This document shows positions 24,294-33,402 of a stretch of 64,000 nucleotides of DNA, piece by piece. This DNA is from Polycladidibacter hongkongensis (GTDB taxonomy: Bacteria; Pseudomonadota; Alphaproteobacteria; Rhizobiales; Stappiaceae): contig NZ_LLWC01000022.1 in the NCBI RefSeq assembly GCF_001561995.1, positions 372,001 to 436,000 of the forward strand, read 5' to 3'. The translations under genes and the position numbers were made by a program. The notes beneath the pieces are model-generated. The model made no database searches and was not told the DNA's origin. It saw only the letters and a list, made by a program, of their open reading frames with translations. Each line of letters begins with the position of its first letter. The first letter of the stretch is position 1.

Positions 24294-24808
24294 TAATCGC
24301 CCCCGCAACGCTCGTAGAGTTCCAGCTCGGTCGAGGCGCTGTCCTTCGCCCCACGCTCGAACGCCTCACGCTTTACGAGCTGCCATAGCTTTGTATCGAT
24401 TTGAGGAAAAAAAGTGTCGCCTTCCGGCGTGGCCTTCACGCGCGTAATGTAAAGCCGCTGCGCTTGCGCAATCGCCTCCGCATATAGCTGGCCGCCGCCA
24501 ATCACCATGATCTCATGCGGTGCTTCCTGCCCGCCCTTGGAAGCCATCTCCAACGCCTGCGCCAATGAACCCGCGAGCTCGGCCCCCTCCGGGGCTTCGC
24601 TAAGCCCTCTACTTACAACAATATTTCGCCGCCCCGGCAAGGCCCGTCCGATCGAGGCAAAGGTTCTGCGCCCCATAATAATCGGCTTGCCCATGGTGGT
24701 TTTGCGAAAAAACTTAAGATCCGTCGAGATCGACCACGGCATATCATTTTGAAAGCCGATCACCCCATTCTCCGCAACGGCCGCAATCAAAGAAATCACA
24801 GGCCTCAT
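24293..24808 (-). CDS. folA: Dihydrofolate reductase
   Basis: FolA regenerates tetrahydrofolate with NADPH, needed because thymidylate synthase yields dihydrofolate. The 171 residues have SLIAAVAENGVIGFQNDMPW (substrate-binding loop), KFFRKTTMGKPIIMGRRTFASIG (NADPH-binding), RRNIVVSRG and IMVIGGGQLYAEAI. Asp28-type acid may be the Asp in FQNDMPW or the STDLKFF position. ATGA overlap with the phosphatase gene and TAATG overlap with elaA place it mid-operon with thyA, a frequent and functionally sensible pairing. Confidence 0.96.
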   Translation of the reverse strand: MRPVISLIAAVAENGVIGFQNDMPWSISTDLKFFRKTTMGKPIIMGRRTFASIGRALPGRRNIVVSRGLSEAPEGAELAGSLAQALEMASKGGQEAPHEIMVIGGGQLYAEAIAQAQRLYITRVKATPEGDTFFPQIDTKLWQLVKREAFERGAKDSASTELELYERCGGD

Positions 24809-25413
24809 GGGCGCAAATTCCAGCTGGTCAACGAGATCTCCCCCCCACTTTGTAGCTCAAACACGCCATAGGCACCCGTTTTCAGCTTAAGATCAACCCC
24901 TTCAGCCAACCCGGCTGCCTGAAGCGCAAAGCGGGCAATACCATTACTGGTAACAAGGAGTACGTCCTCCCCGGCGTAAGACTTAACAGCCTTGGCAAAA
25001 AACTCTTGCCAACGCCCGATAACAGCAGGTGGATCAATATGCCAGCCCGGCGGCGGCACCGCCTGCTCTTCCCAAGCCTTGAGCGCTGCCTCGCCAATGC
25101 GCGCAACAACCTCAGCCTCGGGTTTGTTCTCGTCTGGGCCGTAATCCACTTCCACCAGAAACGGCAGCACCTTCAGTTCAACATCATCTCCTTGCAGCTC
25201 CAGCACCGCCCGCGCTGTCTGCTTGGTACGCTGTAAAGGAGAACAAAATGCCCGGTTAAACCGCAGCCCTTGCCTCTGGCAATGCTCTGCCAGTGCCGCA
25301 GCCTGCGCCTTGCCCGAAACCGAAAGCGGCAGATCCGTGCGCCCGCCCACACGTGTCACCACATCCCCTTTGTCAAAGGTATTGCCGTGCCGCGCCACAA
25401 CAATGCGCGTCAT
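24805..25413 (-). CDS. Histidine phosphatase-family protein with altered active site
   Basis: The N-terminus shows the family's RHG box (IVVARHGNTFDKGD) and an Arg motif, FCSPLQRTKQTARAVLE. The second catalytic His, normally in a V-x-H-G-G-x-x-R motif, is replaced: here the segment is LLVTSNGIARFAL. It may be inactive, differently active or purely regulatory. Family members include phosphoglycerate mutases and broad phosphatases. It is coupled by ATGA overlap to kdsB upstream and folA downstream. Confidence 0.8.
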   Translation of the reverse strand: MTRIVVARHGNTFDKGDVVTRVGGRTDLPLSVSGKAQAAALAEHCQRQGLRFNRAFCSPLQRTKQTARAVLELQGDDVELKVLPFLVEVDYGPDENKPEAEVVARIGEAALKAWEEQAVPPPGWHIDPPAVIGRWQEFFAKAVKSYAGEDVLLVTSNGIARFALQAAGLAEGVDLKLKTGAYGVFELQSGGEISLTSWNLRP

Positions 25414-26249
25414 AGCCGTGCCTCCAATACATCATAGGGATCCCCATGGCGAGCGATCAATTCCTCGGCAAGCTGCGCATCAGCGGGCGTATCAACACCG
25501 GACATTGAAAGCTGCGGCGATGCCACCAACGCTGCATGAATGCGCATACCGTTTTCCAAAAAGCGCAATTGCTCCAAGCCCTCAAGGCTCTCGTAGTGCC
25601 CTTTGCCAAGCTCGGTAAAACGCTGCAATGCCGCAAACCGATAGCCGTAAAGGCCGATATGGCGCAACACCGGCGACAAATCAGAGCCCGCACGGAGGTC
25701 ATTTTCCCCGCGAATTGCTGGCAAAATTTGTTTGGAAAACCACAGCGCTTCTCCTGCTCCATTGCGCACGCAAGTGGTCCCCGAGTAAGGGTGCGCCTGC
25801 TTGTGGTCCCGCAGTGCATCCAGCGCCGCCCAGTCCAGCTGGATCACGGGAGTAAACACATCCGCACCCGCCGTGTTGCGCGCCGCCTCTATCAAGACTT
25901 CAACATGCTCTGGCGGTGTAAACGGGGCATCCCCCTGCAAATTCAAAACAAAATCAGGCAATGCTGTCCCTGTTTTCTCGCAGTAAACATGCGCCGCCGC
26001 CAATGCGCGGTCACTGCCCGACGGCAAGTCAGGATCTGTCATCACCCACGGCGCGCCAATCTCTTTGCAATGCGCGGCAACCTTGTCGTCATCAACGGCG
26101 ACGACAAAGGCCACATCGTCCGCACGGGCGGCAGTCTTGGCAATCTGCACCACTCGTTGTAACAGGCTGCGCCCCGCGATCAAATGCAGGGGCTTTTGCG
26201 GAAATCGTGTCGAGCCGATCCGCGCGGGGATTGTTATCAGTGCTCTCAT
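25410..26249 (-). CDS. kdsB: 3-deoxy-manno-octulosonate cytidylyltransferase (CMP-Kdo synthetase)
   Basis: KdsB activates Kdo with CTP for attachment to lipid A. The nucleotide-binding N-terminus is ITIPARIGSTRFPQKPLHLI. Central motifs are TDPDLPSGSDRALAAA, FVLNLQGDAPFTPPEHVEVL and the LRHIGLYGYRFAALQRF / LEQLRFLENGMRI pair, ending with MSGVDTPADAQLAEELI. At 279 residues it is about 30 longer than E. coli KdsB, with an insert around residues 140-165. A paralogue acting on another sugar acid cannot be excluded. It lies 15 bp from thyA and overlaps the phosphatase gene. Confidence 0.88.
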   Translation of the reverse strand: MRALITIPARIGSTRFPQKPLHLIAGRSLLQRVVQIAKTAARADDVAFVVAVDDDKVAAHCKEIGAPWVMTDPDLPSGSDRALAAAHVYCEKTGTALPDFVLNLQGDAPFTPPEHVEVLIEAARNTAGADVFTPVIQLDWAALDALRDHKQAHPYSGTTCVRNGAGEALWFSKQILPAIRGENDLRAGSDLSPVLRHIGLYGYRFAALQRFTELGKGHYESLEGLEQLRFLENGMRIHAALVASPQLSMSGVDTPADAQLAEELIARHGDPYDVLEARL

Positions 26250-26264
26250 GAATTCTAATGTCTC

Positions 26265-27059
26265 CTAGACAGCAACAGGCGCTTTAATATGTGGATGCGC
26301 CTCATAGCCTTCCAGCGTGAAGTCATCATAGGTGAATGAAAACAAGTCTTTAACCTGCGGATTGATCAACATCTGTGGCAAAGCTTTGGGCGCTCTGGAT
26401 AGCTGTTCTTGTGCTTGTTCCATATGATTGGAGTAAAGATGCGCATCACCCAACGTATGTACAAAGTCACCCGGACGCAAATCGCAAACCTGCGCCACCA
26501 TCATGGTCAGCAATGCATAGGACGCAATGTTGAACGGCACGCCGAGAAACACATCTCCCGAACGCTGATAGAGTTGGCAAGACAACCGCCCCTCACTCAC
26601 ATAAAACTGAAAGAGCGAATGGCACGGCGGCAACGCCATTTCATCTACCAATGCCGGATTCCAAGCGCTCACAATCAGCCGCCGGCTTTCCGGATTGGTT
26701 TTAATCTGCTCTACCACCTGCGCAATCTGGTCAATATGCCGTCCGTCCGATGCTGGCCACGAGCGCCATTGATAGCCGTAAACCGGCCCCAAATCGCCAT
26801 TCTCGTCGGCCCATTCATCCCAGATCCGCACCCCCTTCTCTTTTAAGTAAGCAATATTGGTGGAACCAGACAGAAACCAAAGCAGCTCATGAATGATCGA
26901 GCGCAAATGCAGCTTTTTCGTTGTCACCAGCGGAAAACCATCGCTTAGGTCAAAACGCATTTGATGGCCAAATACAGATTTCGTGCCCGTGCCGGTGCGA
27001 TCACCGCGCCAGACACCTTCATCCATTATTCTTTGCATCAAAGCCAGATATTGCTGCAC
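26265..27059 (-). CDS. thyA: Thymidylate synthase (ThyA type)
   Basis: ThyA methylates dUMP to dTMP using methylene-tetrahydrofolate. The 264 residues equal the E. coli length. Motifs: [44 protein letters not shown], the catalytic Cys in [33 protein letters not shown] and [17 protein letters not shown], ending in IKAPVAV. It is the first gene of a five-gene operon with folA, which recycles its product. Its start is about 220 bp from the divergent ssrA region, so the intervening stretch holds its promoter. Confidence 0.97.
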   Translation of the reverse strand: MQQYLALMQRIMDEGVWRGDRTGTGTKSVFGHQMRFDLSDGFPLVTTKKLHLRSIIHELLWFLSGSTNIAYLKEKGVRIWDEWADENGDLGPVYGYQWRSWPASDGRHIDQIAQVVEQIKTNPESRRLIVSAWNPALVDEMALPPCHSLFQFYVSEGRLSCQLYQRSGDVFLGVPFNIASYALLTMMVAQVCDLRPGDFVHTLGDAHLYSNHMEQAQEQLSRAPKALPQMLINPQVKDLFSFTYDDFTLEGYEAHPHIKAPVAV

Positions 27060-27281
27060 CTTCTTATCCTCGAATCGTGGTGGGTGGTCTCGCGCAGCTT
27101 ACGTGTTTCCCTTTGCAGTTCAACAGCCGCGTTTTCTTGGGCAGATCCCCTAAAGCGTGAGGGAAAATGCCCCCGTATTTGCAAGCCATGTCAGCCACGG
27201 TTCCTCCCATTTTGTCAACAGCTTACCGATCGAAGCGCGCCATGCCCCTTTCTTTTGCCGGGTTCAGCACCTATATTCCCC

Positions 27282-27602
27282 CTGCTGGCTTGCCCAGCTA
27301 TGGCAATAAATGGTCAACGCAATAAACCTATCGGACCCGGGGGCGGTACCCGGCGCCTCCACCCAAGCCCGTAGTTCCTGCGGGTTTCGGCGGGGGCGAA
27401 ATAGGATCGACGAGGGCGTAAAGGTTGTGCTTTTGCTCGGCATTGTACCACCGTTATCGGGCTATTTTTATAGTTGCAAACGACAACTATGCTATGGACA
27501 ACGCTGTCGCTGCGTAATGCAGTGCCGGTAGTCCGCCAAGTCCCAGAGGTTTAGCTCTTTGGGCGGGGTTCGAAGGCACCTGGCAACAGAAGCCTTCACT
27601 AG
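27282..27602 (+). ncRNA. ssrA: Circularly permuted two-piece tmRNA (ssrA)
   Basis: The acceptor piece comes first and ends at CGCCTCC-ACC (27355-27363) after a T-arm with GGGGGCGGTACCC. A 28-nt intervening segment with a CCCG/CGGG hairpin follows. The coding piece begins GGGGGCG at 27392, which pairs with CGCCTCC including the G3-U pair used by alanyl-tRNA synthetase. AAATAGGATCGACGAGGG is typical of the tmRNA 5' domain. The tag is read from GCA at 27476 to TAA at 27515-27517: ANDNYAMDNAVAA. The 3' part includes GGCACCTGGCAACAGAAGCC. Outer boundaries are approximate. tmRNA rescues stalled ribosomes and tags the product for proteolysis. Confidence 0.92.
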
Positions 27603-27702
27603 ATTTCAGTTATACTTCTGCTGGCGACACCACGCGAGCGCGGCTCTCCCGCCTTGGCTGTCCTTAGCAAAGCGTAGAGCAAAAGGACGGTGTTGCCCCA
27701 AC

Positions 27703-28305
27703 ATGGCAGAGGATTTGATACGCTACGACATTATCATTCAAGATGCATTGCGCGGTGCTGTGCGCAAGATCTTGAACGAAGTCAACCGCGCCGGCCTGCC
27801 GGGCGAGCACCATTTCTACATCGCCTTTGATACCACGGCACCGGGTGTAAAAATCTCGCCTCGCCTGAAAGAGCGGTATCCTACCGAGATGACAGTGGTG
27901 CTTCAGCACCAGTTTTGGGATTTACAGGTCACCGAGCATTCATTCGAAGTCGGTCTGTCTTTTGGCGGCGTCCCCGAGCGCCTGTTCGTGCCCTTCTCCG
28001 CCATTAAAGGCTTCTTCGATCCCTCTGTGCAATTTGCATTGGAATTCGAGCCCGGCAAGACAGCTGAGGAACAACCAGAAGAATTCCGCATCGTCGAGAA
28101 CGACGCTCAAGAACTCGAAGAAATTCAGGACGAGTTGGAAGGCATGGAAGCGGCTCTTCAGAAAAGCCGCGATGCAGCGGAAGCTGAAGCGCTCAGCACC
28201 TCCAATGAAGACGATACAAACAATGACGACACATCCGGTGATACGAACGCCGGTGACAATGGCGCCGAAGTTGTCTCTCTTGATGCCTTCCGCAAAAAGA
28301 CTTAG
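27703..28305 (+). CDS. sspB: ClpXP adaptor SspB, alpha type
   Basis: SspB binds ssrA-tagged proteins and delivers them to ClpXP. The start at 27703 gives MAEDLIRYDIIIQDALRGAV and 200 residues; an SD is not obvious at normal spacing (AAGGAC is 15-20 nt away). The core domain (about 1-125) has HHFYIAFDTTAPGVKISPRL, YPTEMTVVLQHQFWDLQVTE and FSVGLSF-type FEVGLSFGGVPERLFVPFSA. An acidic low-complexity linker follows. The C-terminus EVVSLDAFRKK is the likely ClpX-docking tail. It starts 100 bp after ssrA, whose tag it should recognise. Confidence 0.93.
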   Translation: MAEDLIRYDIIIQDALRGAVRKILNEVNRAGLPGEHHFYIAFDTTAPGVKISPRLKERYPTEMTVVLQHQFWDLQVTEHSFEVGLSFGGVPERLFVPFSAIKGFFDPSVQFALEFEPGKTAEEQPEEFRIVENDAQELEEIQDELEGMEAALQKSRDAAEAEALSTSNEDDTNNDDTSGDTNAGDNGAEVVSLDAFRKKT

Positions 28306-28333
28306 CGCCTCAAGCCATTGCGAAGACGACATG

Positions 28334-28359
28334 AAGCCGGTGCCTCACCGGCTTTTTTT
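28334..28359 (+). terminator. Intrinsic terminator of sspB
   Basis: AAGCCGGTG, CCT, CACCGGCTT form a 9-bp perfect stem followed by seven T. Confidence 0.87.
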
Positions 28360-28407
28360 CTGCGCACAAACCTGCTAGGCATGAAGTTCACAGCGCCAGA
28401 GGGCCCT

Positions 28408-28635
28408 ATGGCAGAGATTATAAACCTACGTCAGCAGCGAAAACTGGCAAGCCGCGCCAAAAAGGAGCAGCAGGCTGCACAAAACCGCGCGCAATTTGGC
28501 CGAAGCAACGCGGAAAAACAGCTCACACAAGCGCGCAACGACCAGAGCGAAACACGTCTGAGCGCACACGTTCGCCAAAACACGCCTGCTAAACTACACG
28601 CAATCCCAAAAGCAGAGAAAGACATCAAGTCATGA
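28408..28635 (+). CDS. DUF4169 family small protein
   Basis: The start chosen is ATG at 28408, because the 75-residue product begins MAEIINLRQQRKLASRAKKE, the usual DUF4169 start. It is highly basic and polar with QAAQNRAQFGRSNAEKQLTQ. DUF4169 proteins are known only from alphaproteobacteria and have no established function. It overlaps the next gene by 4 bp (ATGA). AGGGCCCT precedes the ATG; an upstream in-frame ATG at 28381 is possible. Confidence 0.83.
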   Translation: MAEIINLRQQRKLASRAKKEQQAAQNRAQFGRSNAEKQLTQARNDQSETRLSAHVRQNTPAKLHAIPKAEKDIKS

Positions 28636-28871
28636 GCACTCTGGTCAAGCGCTCCATTACCCTACATGGTCACCGCACCTCAATCGCGCTAGAACCAGAA
28701 TTTTGGCAGGCGCTGGACGAGATGCAAAAGGAGACCGGCAGCAGCTTCGCCGCAACCATCGCCCGGATCGATGACAACCGCGACCCGCAAGCCGGTTTAT
28801 CCAGCTGCATCCGTGTTGCAATTCTGTCTTATCTGCAGACTAAGCTAGGCGCAGTAGACACAGAACTCTAG
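28632..28871 (+). CDS. Ribbon-helix-helix domain protein (79 aa)
   Basis: One RHH_4-type domain fills the protein: KRSITLHGHRTSIALEPEFW (strand and helix 1), QALDEMQKETGSSFAATIAR, and SSCIRVAILSYLQTKLG (helix 2). This small type is common beside sspB and DUF4169 in Rhizobiales. It probably binds DNA; the target is unknown. It overlaps DUF4169 by 4 bp and the convergent AsmA gene by 4 bp at its 3' end. Confidence 0.87.
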   Translation: MSTLVKRSITLHGHRTSIALEPEFWQALDEMQKETGSSFAATIARIDDNRDPQAGLSSCIRVAILSYLQTKLGAVDTEL

Positions 28872-31800
28872 TCTATCTGCAACACGCGCCCGGGAAACTC
28901 GCGAAACCTTGGTGTATTGCCTTGCGAACCAGTAGGTATCTCAGCCTTTGGCAAGGGCAATGGCGCTGCCTTATGATCGCGCGGCGCCCGCTGTGTTGGC
29001 AGCGGAACGAGAATAGGCCGCTGTGCTTCGCGCACATCATCCCCCGGAGCCACCAAGATTTTTTCTTCTCCAGAAACCTGAAGCTCTGGCAATGCGCGCA
29101 CGGCCTCCGCCGGAACCGTGCGCTCATGAAAGCCATCAATAGTCTTAAGCTCGTCTAGTGCAGGCAGCGCGTTAGCCTCAATACCCTTTTTCGAAATTGG
29201 TAATGTGACTTCAGAATCCGCAGCCGAATTTGCAGGCAAAGACGCATCTGCTGGCTTTTGCTTGGCTTTCGCGCCCTTCAGCGCTGAAGTGACTTCATCA
29301 AGGAAGCTTTTTGAAACCCCCTTCCCCTCACTTGGTGCACTGTAAACTTTAGCTGTCGGTTCAGTGGCCCGCTGCTGCGCCTGCAAGGCCGCGGCCTCCT
29401 CGCGTGCGGCCAATTCAGCAGCTTTTGCAAGCGCGATCTCTTCAGCCTTACGCCGTGCTTCGGCTTCTGCAGCAGCTTTCGTGGCCGCCTCAGCTGCCGC
29501 CCTCAATCGCGCCTCTTCTTCTGCTTTGCGCTTGGCTTCCACAACGGCTTGCTGTCGGCGCAATTCGGCGATTTTTTTCTCCTGTTCGGCAATACGCGCC
29601 TGTTCCTCGTCAATCCGGCGCATGTTCTGCTCGATTTGGCGAAGATTGAGGTAAGAAAGGAAAGGCCCCACATCGAGGCTCTGACGAGGTGCATCAAGCC
29701 CCCCCGCAAACAACAATTTCACCTGCGGGTCAGCGCTGGCAACGTCTTGCGCACCCAACTCCACCTTGATATCCAGATCGCCCTTAAATTGCCCGCTGAG
29801 CAAGTTATACTGCCCGCCACCAAACACTGTAGCATTTGGACTCTCCACGCTCACATTGCGCAGACGCATCAAACCGCCATCAAGCGCAAGAGTGCCCTCT
29901 ATCTGGGCAAATGGCAGCGTATCCTCAGCAAACGAGTTCTCGAAGGCCGCCTGTACGCTGGCCTGTTCCACAGCCATGCCCTCATCTACCTGCGAAATCA
30001 CCCGCGCAAACGCCAGTGGATTCATACCCTGCAAAGCGCCATTGCTGGCCCTGAAAGTCCCGCCTCCCGACAGGCCCTCTACCAGAGTTGCAATGCTGGT
30101 GCCCATACCTTCGAATTCGCCAGTTACCTCCAGAAGGCCGCTTGCCGCGGGGCCATCGGCGGTTCGCCACCAAACATCCGCAAGATTTAGCTTCTCTGCG
30201 CGCAATTGCCCGCCAAGCGACAGTCGGCCGCCCGCACGTCGCAGATCAAGCCGTCCTTCCAGCTGCCCATCTCCAAGGGTTGCCGAGGCATCTTCAAACA
30301 GCACCTCGCCTTCGCGCAGCGTGAGATCGCCCGCAACCTGCTTTAGCGGTTCTCCTTCGGCGGTAACCTGCATAACATCGCTGCTAAAATCGAACTTTAA
30401 ATCAATACCGCCCAGCAAAGAGCGCCCCATCTCGCCATCCGGCCAGCGGGATGCAGGCGCATCAAGAGCAACCTGCAAGGCTTGCGGCCCTAGCAACAGC
30501 GCAGCAATCGAACCTGCATCAGCGCGATCAACCTTAAGCGCCCCCTCACCAGATATCATCGCGATGCCGCCAAGCTCGCCCGCCAGATACCCCTCCACGG
30601 TCGCATCACCAAGTTGCCCACTCACCTGCGAAATCTCGTAGTTTGTATCTGTGCCGCGCATATCCGCAGTGAGGTTTACTCCAAACGCCCCGTCAAGCAC
30701 TGGCAATGTATAGCCAAACAACAAGCCGTAGGGTGCAAGATCATCCGCACGCACTGATACCTGACTGTCCCACAGCCAAATTCCATCGCTTTGGAGCTGG
30801 GTTTGCCCCTCCATGACCAAATCCGCACTGCCTAGTTGCCCCATCAGTGTGTAGCCGAGCCCTTGCTCAAGCTGCCCGTCGACAGCAAGCCGTACATCGC
30901 CGGAAATCGCGCTATCAATCGGTAGAACCTCAAGCCCCAGCTGTCTGAGCAGCATCACGCCATCAGCGCCGCCAAGGGAAACTTCGCCAAGCAGCTTGCC
31001 AGAAGTGAATTGGTCCAGCTTGCCCGCATAACTGCCGCTCATATCTAAGCTGTTAACCCCGAGCCGCCCGGAAAGATCCAGCGTCAGATCGGTAAAGTCG
31101 CCATCAGCCGTGGCCGAAAGCTTGCCGCGCAGTGTCGCTGGGGCAAGTGCCGGCGCCGCCTTTTCAAACTGGCTCAGAACTGCATTATCCGGCTGAAAAC
31201 GGCGCAACAATTCCGCAAACCCCACAAGCGAGGTCGCACTTAAATCTCCGCTGATCTCACCATAAGGCGCTGCACCCAGATGCGAAACACGCCCGGAAAC
31301 ATTCACGTAGGCGCCAGCCAAATCCCGCAGTTTGAATTCCTTGATATCCAGTGCATCATCTTGCAGCTGTGCCTGTACCACCATGGATTTCGCCGCGACA
31401 GACCCCGCATTGAGTTCATCCGCATAATACCGCAAGTCAAGATCATGCCCAAGGACAGCTCTTTTGCCCATGCCCATGGCTTTGCCAAAGGCCAGCAGCT
31501 GGTCCACATCCAGCTTGTCGCTGTCCACATCAATCCGCAGTTTTGCCCGCGAACCCTCTGGAGCAAACGTGTACACAAGGTTGCCAACCGAGCGCCCCTC
31601 GTCCATGTCAAAGCGAAGATCATTCAGCGCAAGTCGTTCTGCCCCCACATCAACGCGTCCTTTGGCGGCAAATCGCGGCAGCCGTTGCAGCGCCTGTGCC
31701 TCGCCATTTGTCAACCAGCGCAGCAGCTGGCGCACGTCGCCGGAACGCAGGTCATACTCGCCGCGATAGGCAAGGCTGGGCGACAACTCCAAAAACCCGC

Positions 31801-32995
31801 TACTGCTAAACGTGCCGCGCCCTGGCAACACTGCACTCACCTCGTCGACATTCCAACCACCAGCCTGGGCGCCAAGGGCAAGTGTAAAATCACTCACCAC
31901 TTGCCCGCCAACAACAAGGCTTGGAACTCCAATGCGCACATAGCCCGGCACACGCATGGTCGGCAGTCCATGTAAGGCCGCAACCCCGTGCATAAACGCC
32001 TGTCGCAAGGCCACCGGCTCTTGCGGTCCGCCGCGCAGGATCCGGTCCAGATCAACCTGCTTAAATTGAGCGCCAATTTCAAACAGGGATTGCGCGCCAA
32101 ACGAAAGAGCGGCACGTCCCTCTGCTTTGATGGGGCGCTCTGCGCTCCCCACCTGCAATGCCGCATCGCTTATTTCTATGCCGGAAGGGTCGAGCAAAAA
32201 GTCACCAGCGACCGACCAACCCCCTTGGCTTGCCGTATTGTCCTTGCCCTCACGGTGATGTTCCAGCGTTAATTTGCCATCATAAACAGGTCGCAAACCA
32301 TCACGGCTCAAAATACCATCGCTCGACACTTTGACCGCCATGCCCGCCGGTGCGATTTGCGCCTTCAGGCGCAACCCGCCGTTCCCGCTTACACGGCCAC
32401 TTGCCAGCTGCACGTCAAACGCCGATCCCTCAACATCCAAAGAACCTGAAGCCTTGAACGGCCCTTGCAACGATCTTGCGCTTAGCAACAAGTTTGCATT
32501 GCTGCCTTCATATTCGGTGCCATTGCGGGCATCGGCAAACACAAAGCTTCCCTCGGAAACTTCGATGCGGTCAAACTTCACCTGTTCAGGATCAAGGCTT
32601 GCAATTGCTGAACGCCGCGGGGTTTTACGCAGCAAATCAAGTTGGCCTTGCTCATCCAGCGACAACGACAGTCGCGGCTGCAGCAACTTCATAGTGACAA
32701 CCCGCACCTCACCTGACAGGAGAGACGGCAAGTCAATATCACTTTCAAAGCGCGCGACAACCATGACAGGGGCTTCCCTGTCGCCAACGCGCACATCGGA
32801 GAATGAAACAGAAGGTGAAGGCAACAGCTGCACATCCACACTGCCCAGCACTGCGACTTCGTGTCCGAGGATTTCCTCACCATATTGCTCGAATGTCGCC
32901 CGATAGGCCGACCAATCTACAAACATCGGCCCGACCAGCGCCGCAACTAGCGCCAAGATTAGTGTAGTGCCGACTGTTATGTAGACCGAATTCAC
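28868..32995 (-). CDS. Very large AsmA-family envelope protein (1375 aa)
   Basis: A single N-terminal membrane helix (VGTTLILALVAALVGPMFVD) is followed by the AsmA N-terminal motif, YGEEILGHEVAVLGSVDVQL and LPSPSVSFSDVRVGD. Long beta-rich repeats fill the middle (about 60-1090), with the AsmA-C feature LEVTGEFEGMGTS and the segment FAEDTLPFAQIEGTLALDGG. Residues about 1140-1230 form an Ala/Glu/Arg/Lys coiled coil (EQARIAEQEKKIAELRRQQA). The C-terminal 130 residues are Pro-rich. AsmA-like proteins bridge the periplasm and are proposed lipid carriers for outer membrane homeostasis. The coiled coil plus proline-rich tail is not typical of AsmA. Confidence 0.9.
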   Translation of the reverse strand: MNSVYITVGTTLILALVAALVGPMFVDWSAYRATFEQYGEEILGHEVAVLGSVDVQLLPSPSVSFSDVRVGDREAPVMVVARFESDIDLPSLLSGEVRVVTMKLLQPRLSLSLDEQGQLDLLRKTPRRSAIASLDPEQVKFDRIEVSEGSFVFADARNGTEYEGSNANLLLSARSLQGPFKASGSLDVEGSAFDVQLASGRVSGNGGLRLKAQIAPAGMAVKVSSDGILSRDGLRPVYDGKLTLEHHREGKDNTASQGGWSVAGDFLLDPSGIEISDAALQVGSAERPIKAEGRAALSFGAQSLFEIGAQFKQVDLDRILRGGPQEPVALRQAFMHGVAALHGLPTMRVPGYVRIGVPSLVVGGQVVSDFTLALGAQAGGWNVDEVSAVLPGRGTFSSSGFLELSPSLAYRGEYDLRSGDVRQLLRWLTNGEAQALQRLPRFAAKGRVDVGAERLALNDLRFDMDEGRSVGNLVYTFAPEGSRAKLRIDVDSDKLDVDQLLAFGKAMGMGKRAVLGHDLDLRYYADELNAGSVAAKSMVVQAQLQDDALDIKEFKLRDLAGAYVNVSGRVSHLGAAPYGEISGDLSATSLVGFAELLRRFQPDNAVLSQFEKAAPALAPATLRGKLSATADGDFTDLTLDLSGRLGVNSLDMSGSYAGKLDQFTSGKLLGEVSLGGADGVMLLRQLGLEVLPIDSAISGDVRLAVDGQLEQGLGYTLMGQLGSADLVMEGQTQLQSDGIWLWDSQVSVRADDLAPYGLLFGYTLPVLDGAFGVNLTADMRGTDTNYEISQVSGQLGDATVEGYLAGELGGIAMISGEGALKVDRADAGSIAALLLGPQALQVALDAPASRWPDGEMGRSLLGGIDLKFDFSSDVMQVTAEGEPLKQVAGDLTLREGEVLFEDASATLGDGQLEGRLDLRRAGGRLSLGGQLRAEKLNLADVWWRTADGPAASGLLEVTGEFEGMGTSIATLVEGLSGGGTFRASNGALQGMNPLAFARVISQVDEGMAVEQASVQAAFENSFAEDTLPFAQIEGTLALDGGLMRLRNVSVESPNATVFGGGQYNLLSGQFKGDLDIKVELGAQDVASADPQVKLLFAGGLDAPRQSLDVGPFLSYLNLRQIEQNMRRIDEEQARIAEQEKKIAELRRQQAVVEAKRKAEEEARLRAAAEAATKAAAEAEARRKAEEIALAKAAELAAREEAAALQAQQRATEPTAKVYSAPSEGKGVSKSFLDEVTSALKGAKAKQKPADASLPANSAADSEVTLPISKKGIEANALPALDELKTIDGFHERTVPAEAVRALPELQVSGEEKILVAPGDDVREAQRPILVPLPTQRAPRDHKAAPLPLPKAEIPTGSQGNTPRFREFPGRVLQID

Positions 32996-33402
32996 CTTAC
33001 AACTCCCTGGGACATTCCGCTGCGCAATGCAAATATCTGCGCGACATCAATCTATTAACACTAATGCAAACCGAAGGGCTACGCCAATCCCAATCTGCTC
33101 GCCTCCCCTGTATTCGTGGGGGCAAACAGGCAGGACGCCAACAATTCCACAACTCTAAAAAACAAAATGCTAAATATCATCAGCATATAACAATTATGCG
33201 TCTTTAACAGGGGCAACAGCCACCATCGAAGCCTGCCACAAGATAACAGGTCCTTGCTTGCGTGAAAGGGGGTATTGCGCAGGAATATGCCAGCATTGCG
33301 GCATTCCCACTTGTAAACCTGCGGATAAATCGGTTTTGTTAGAATCTAGAAAATCCAATAACAGTCACCCTTCAACAACGCCGCACAGCACAAGCAGAAA
33401 AC
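32996..33402. promoter_or_regulatory. Divergent promoter region between AsmA and ClC genes
   Basis: The 407-bp gap is AT-rich around 33150-33220 and must hold promoters for both divergent genes. I see no convincing gene, terminator or riboswitch. I could not choose -35/-10 boxes with confidence. Confidence 0.3.

Noticed and set aside
27301-27700. Open frames running through the tmRNA region
   Set aside because: The sequence is fully explained by the permuted tmRNA; the frames have no conserved start and their codons overlap structural RNA segments.
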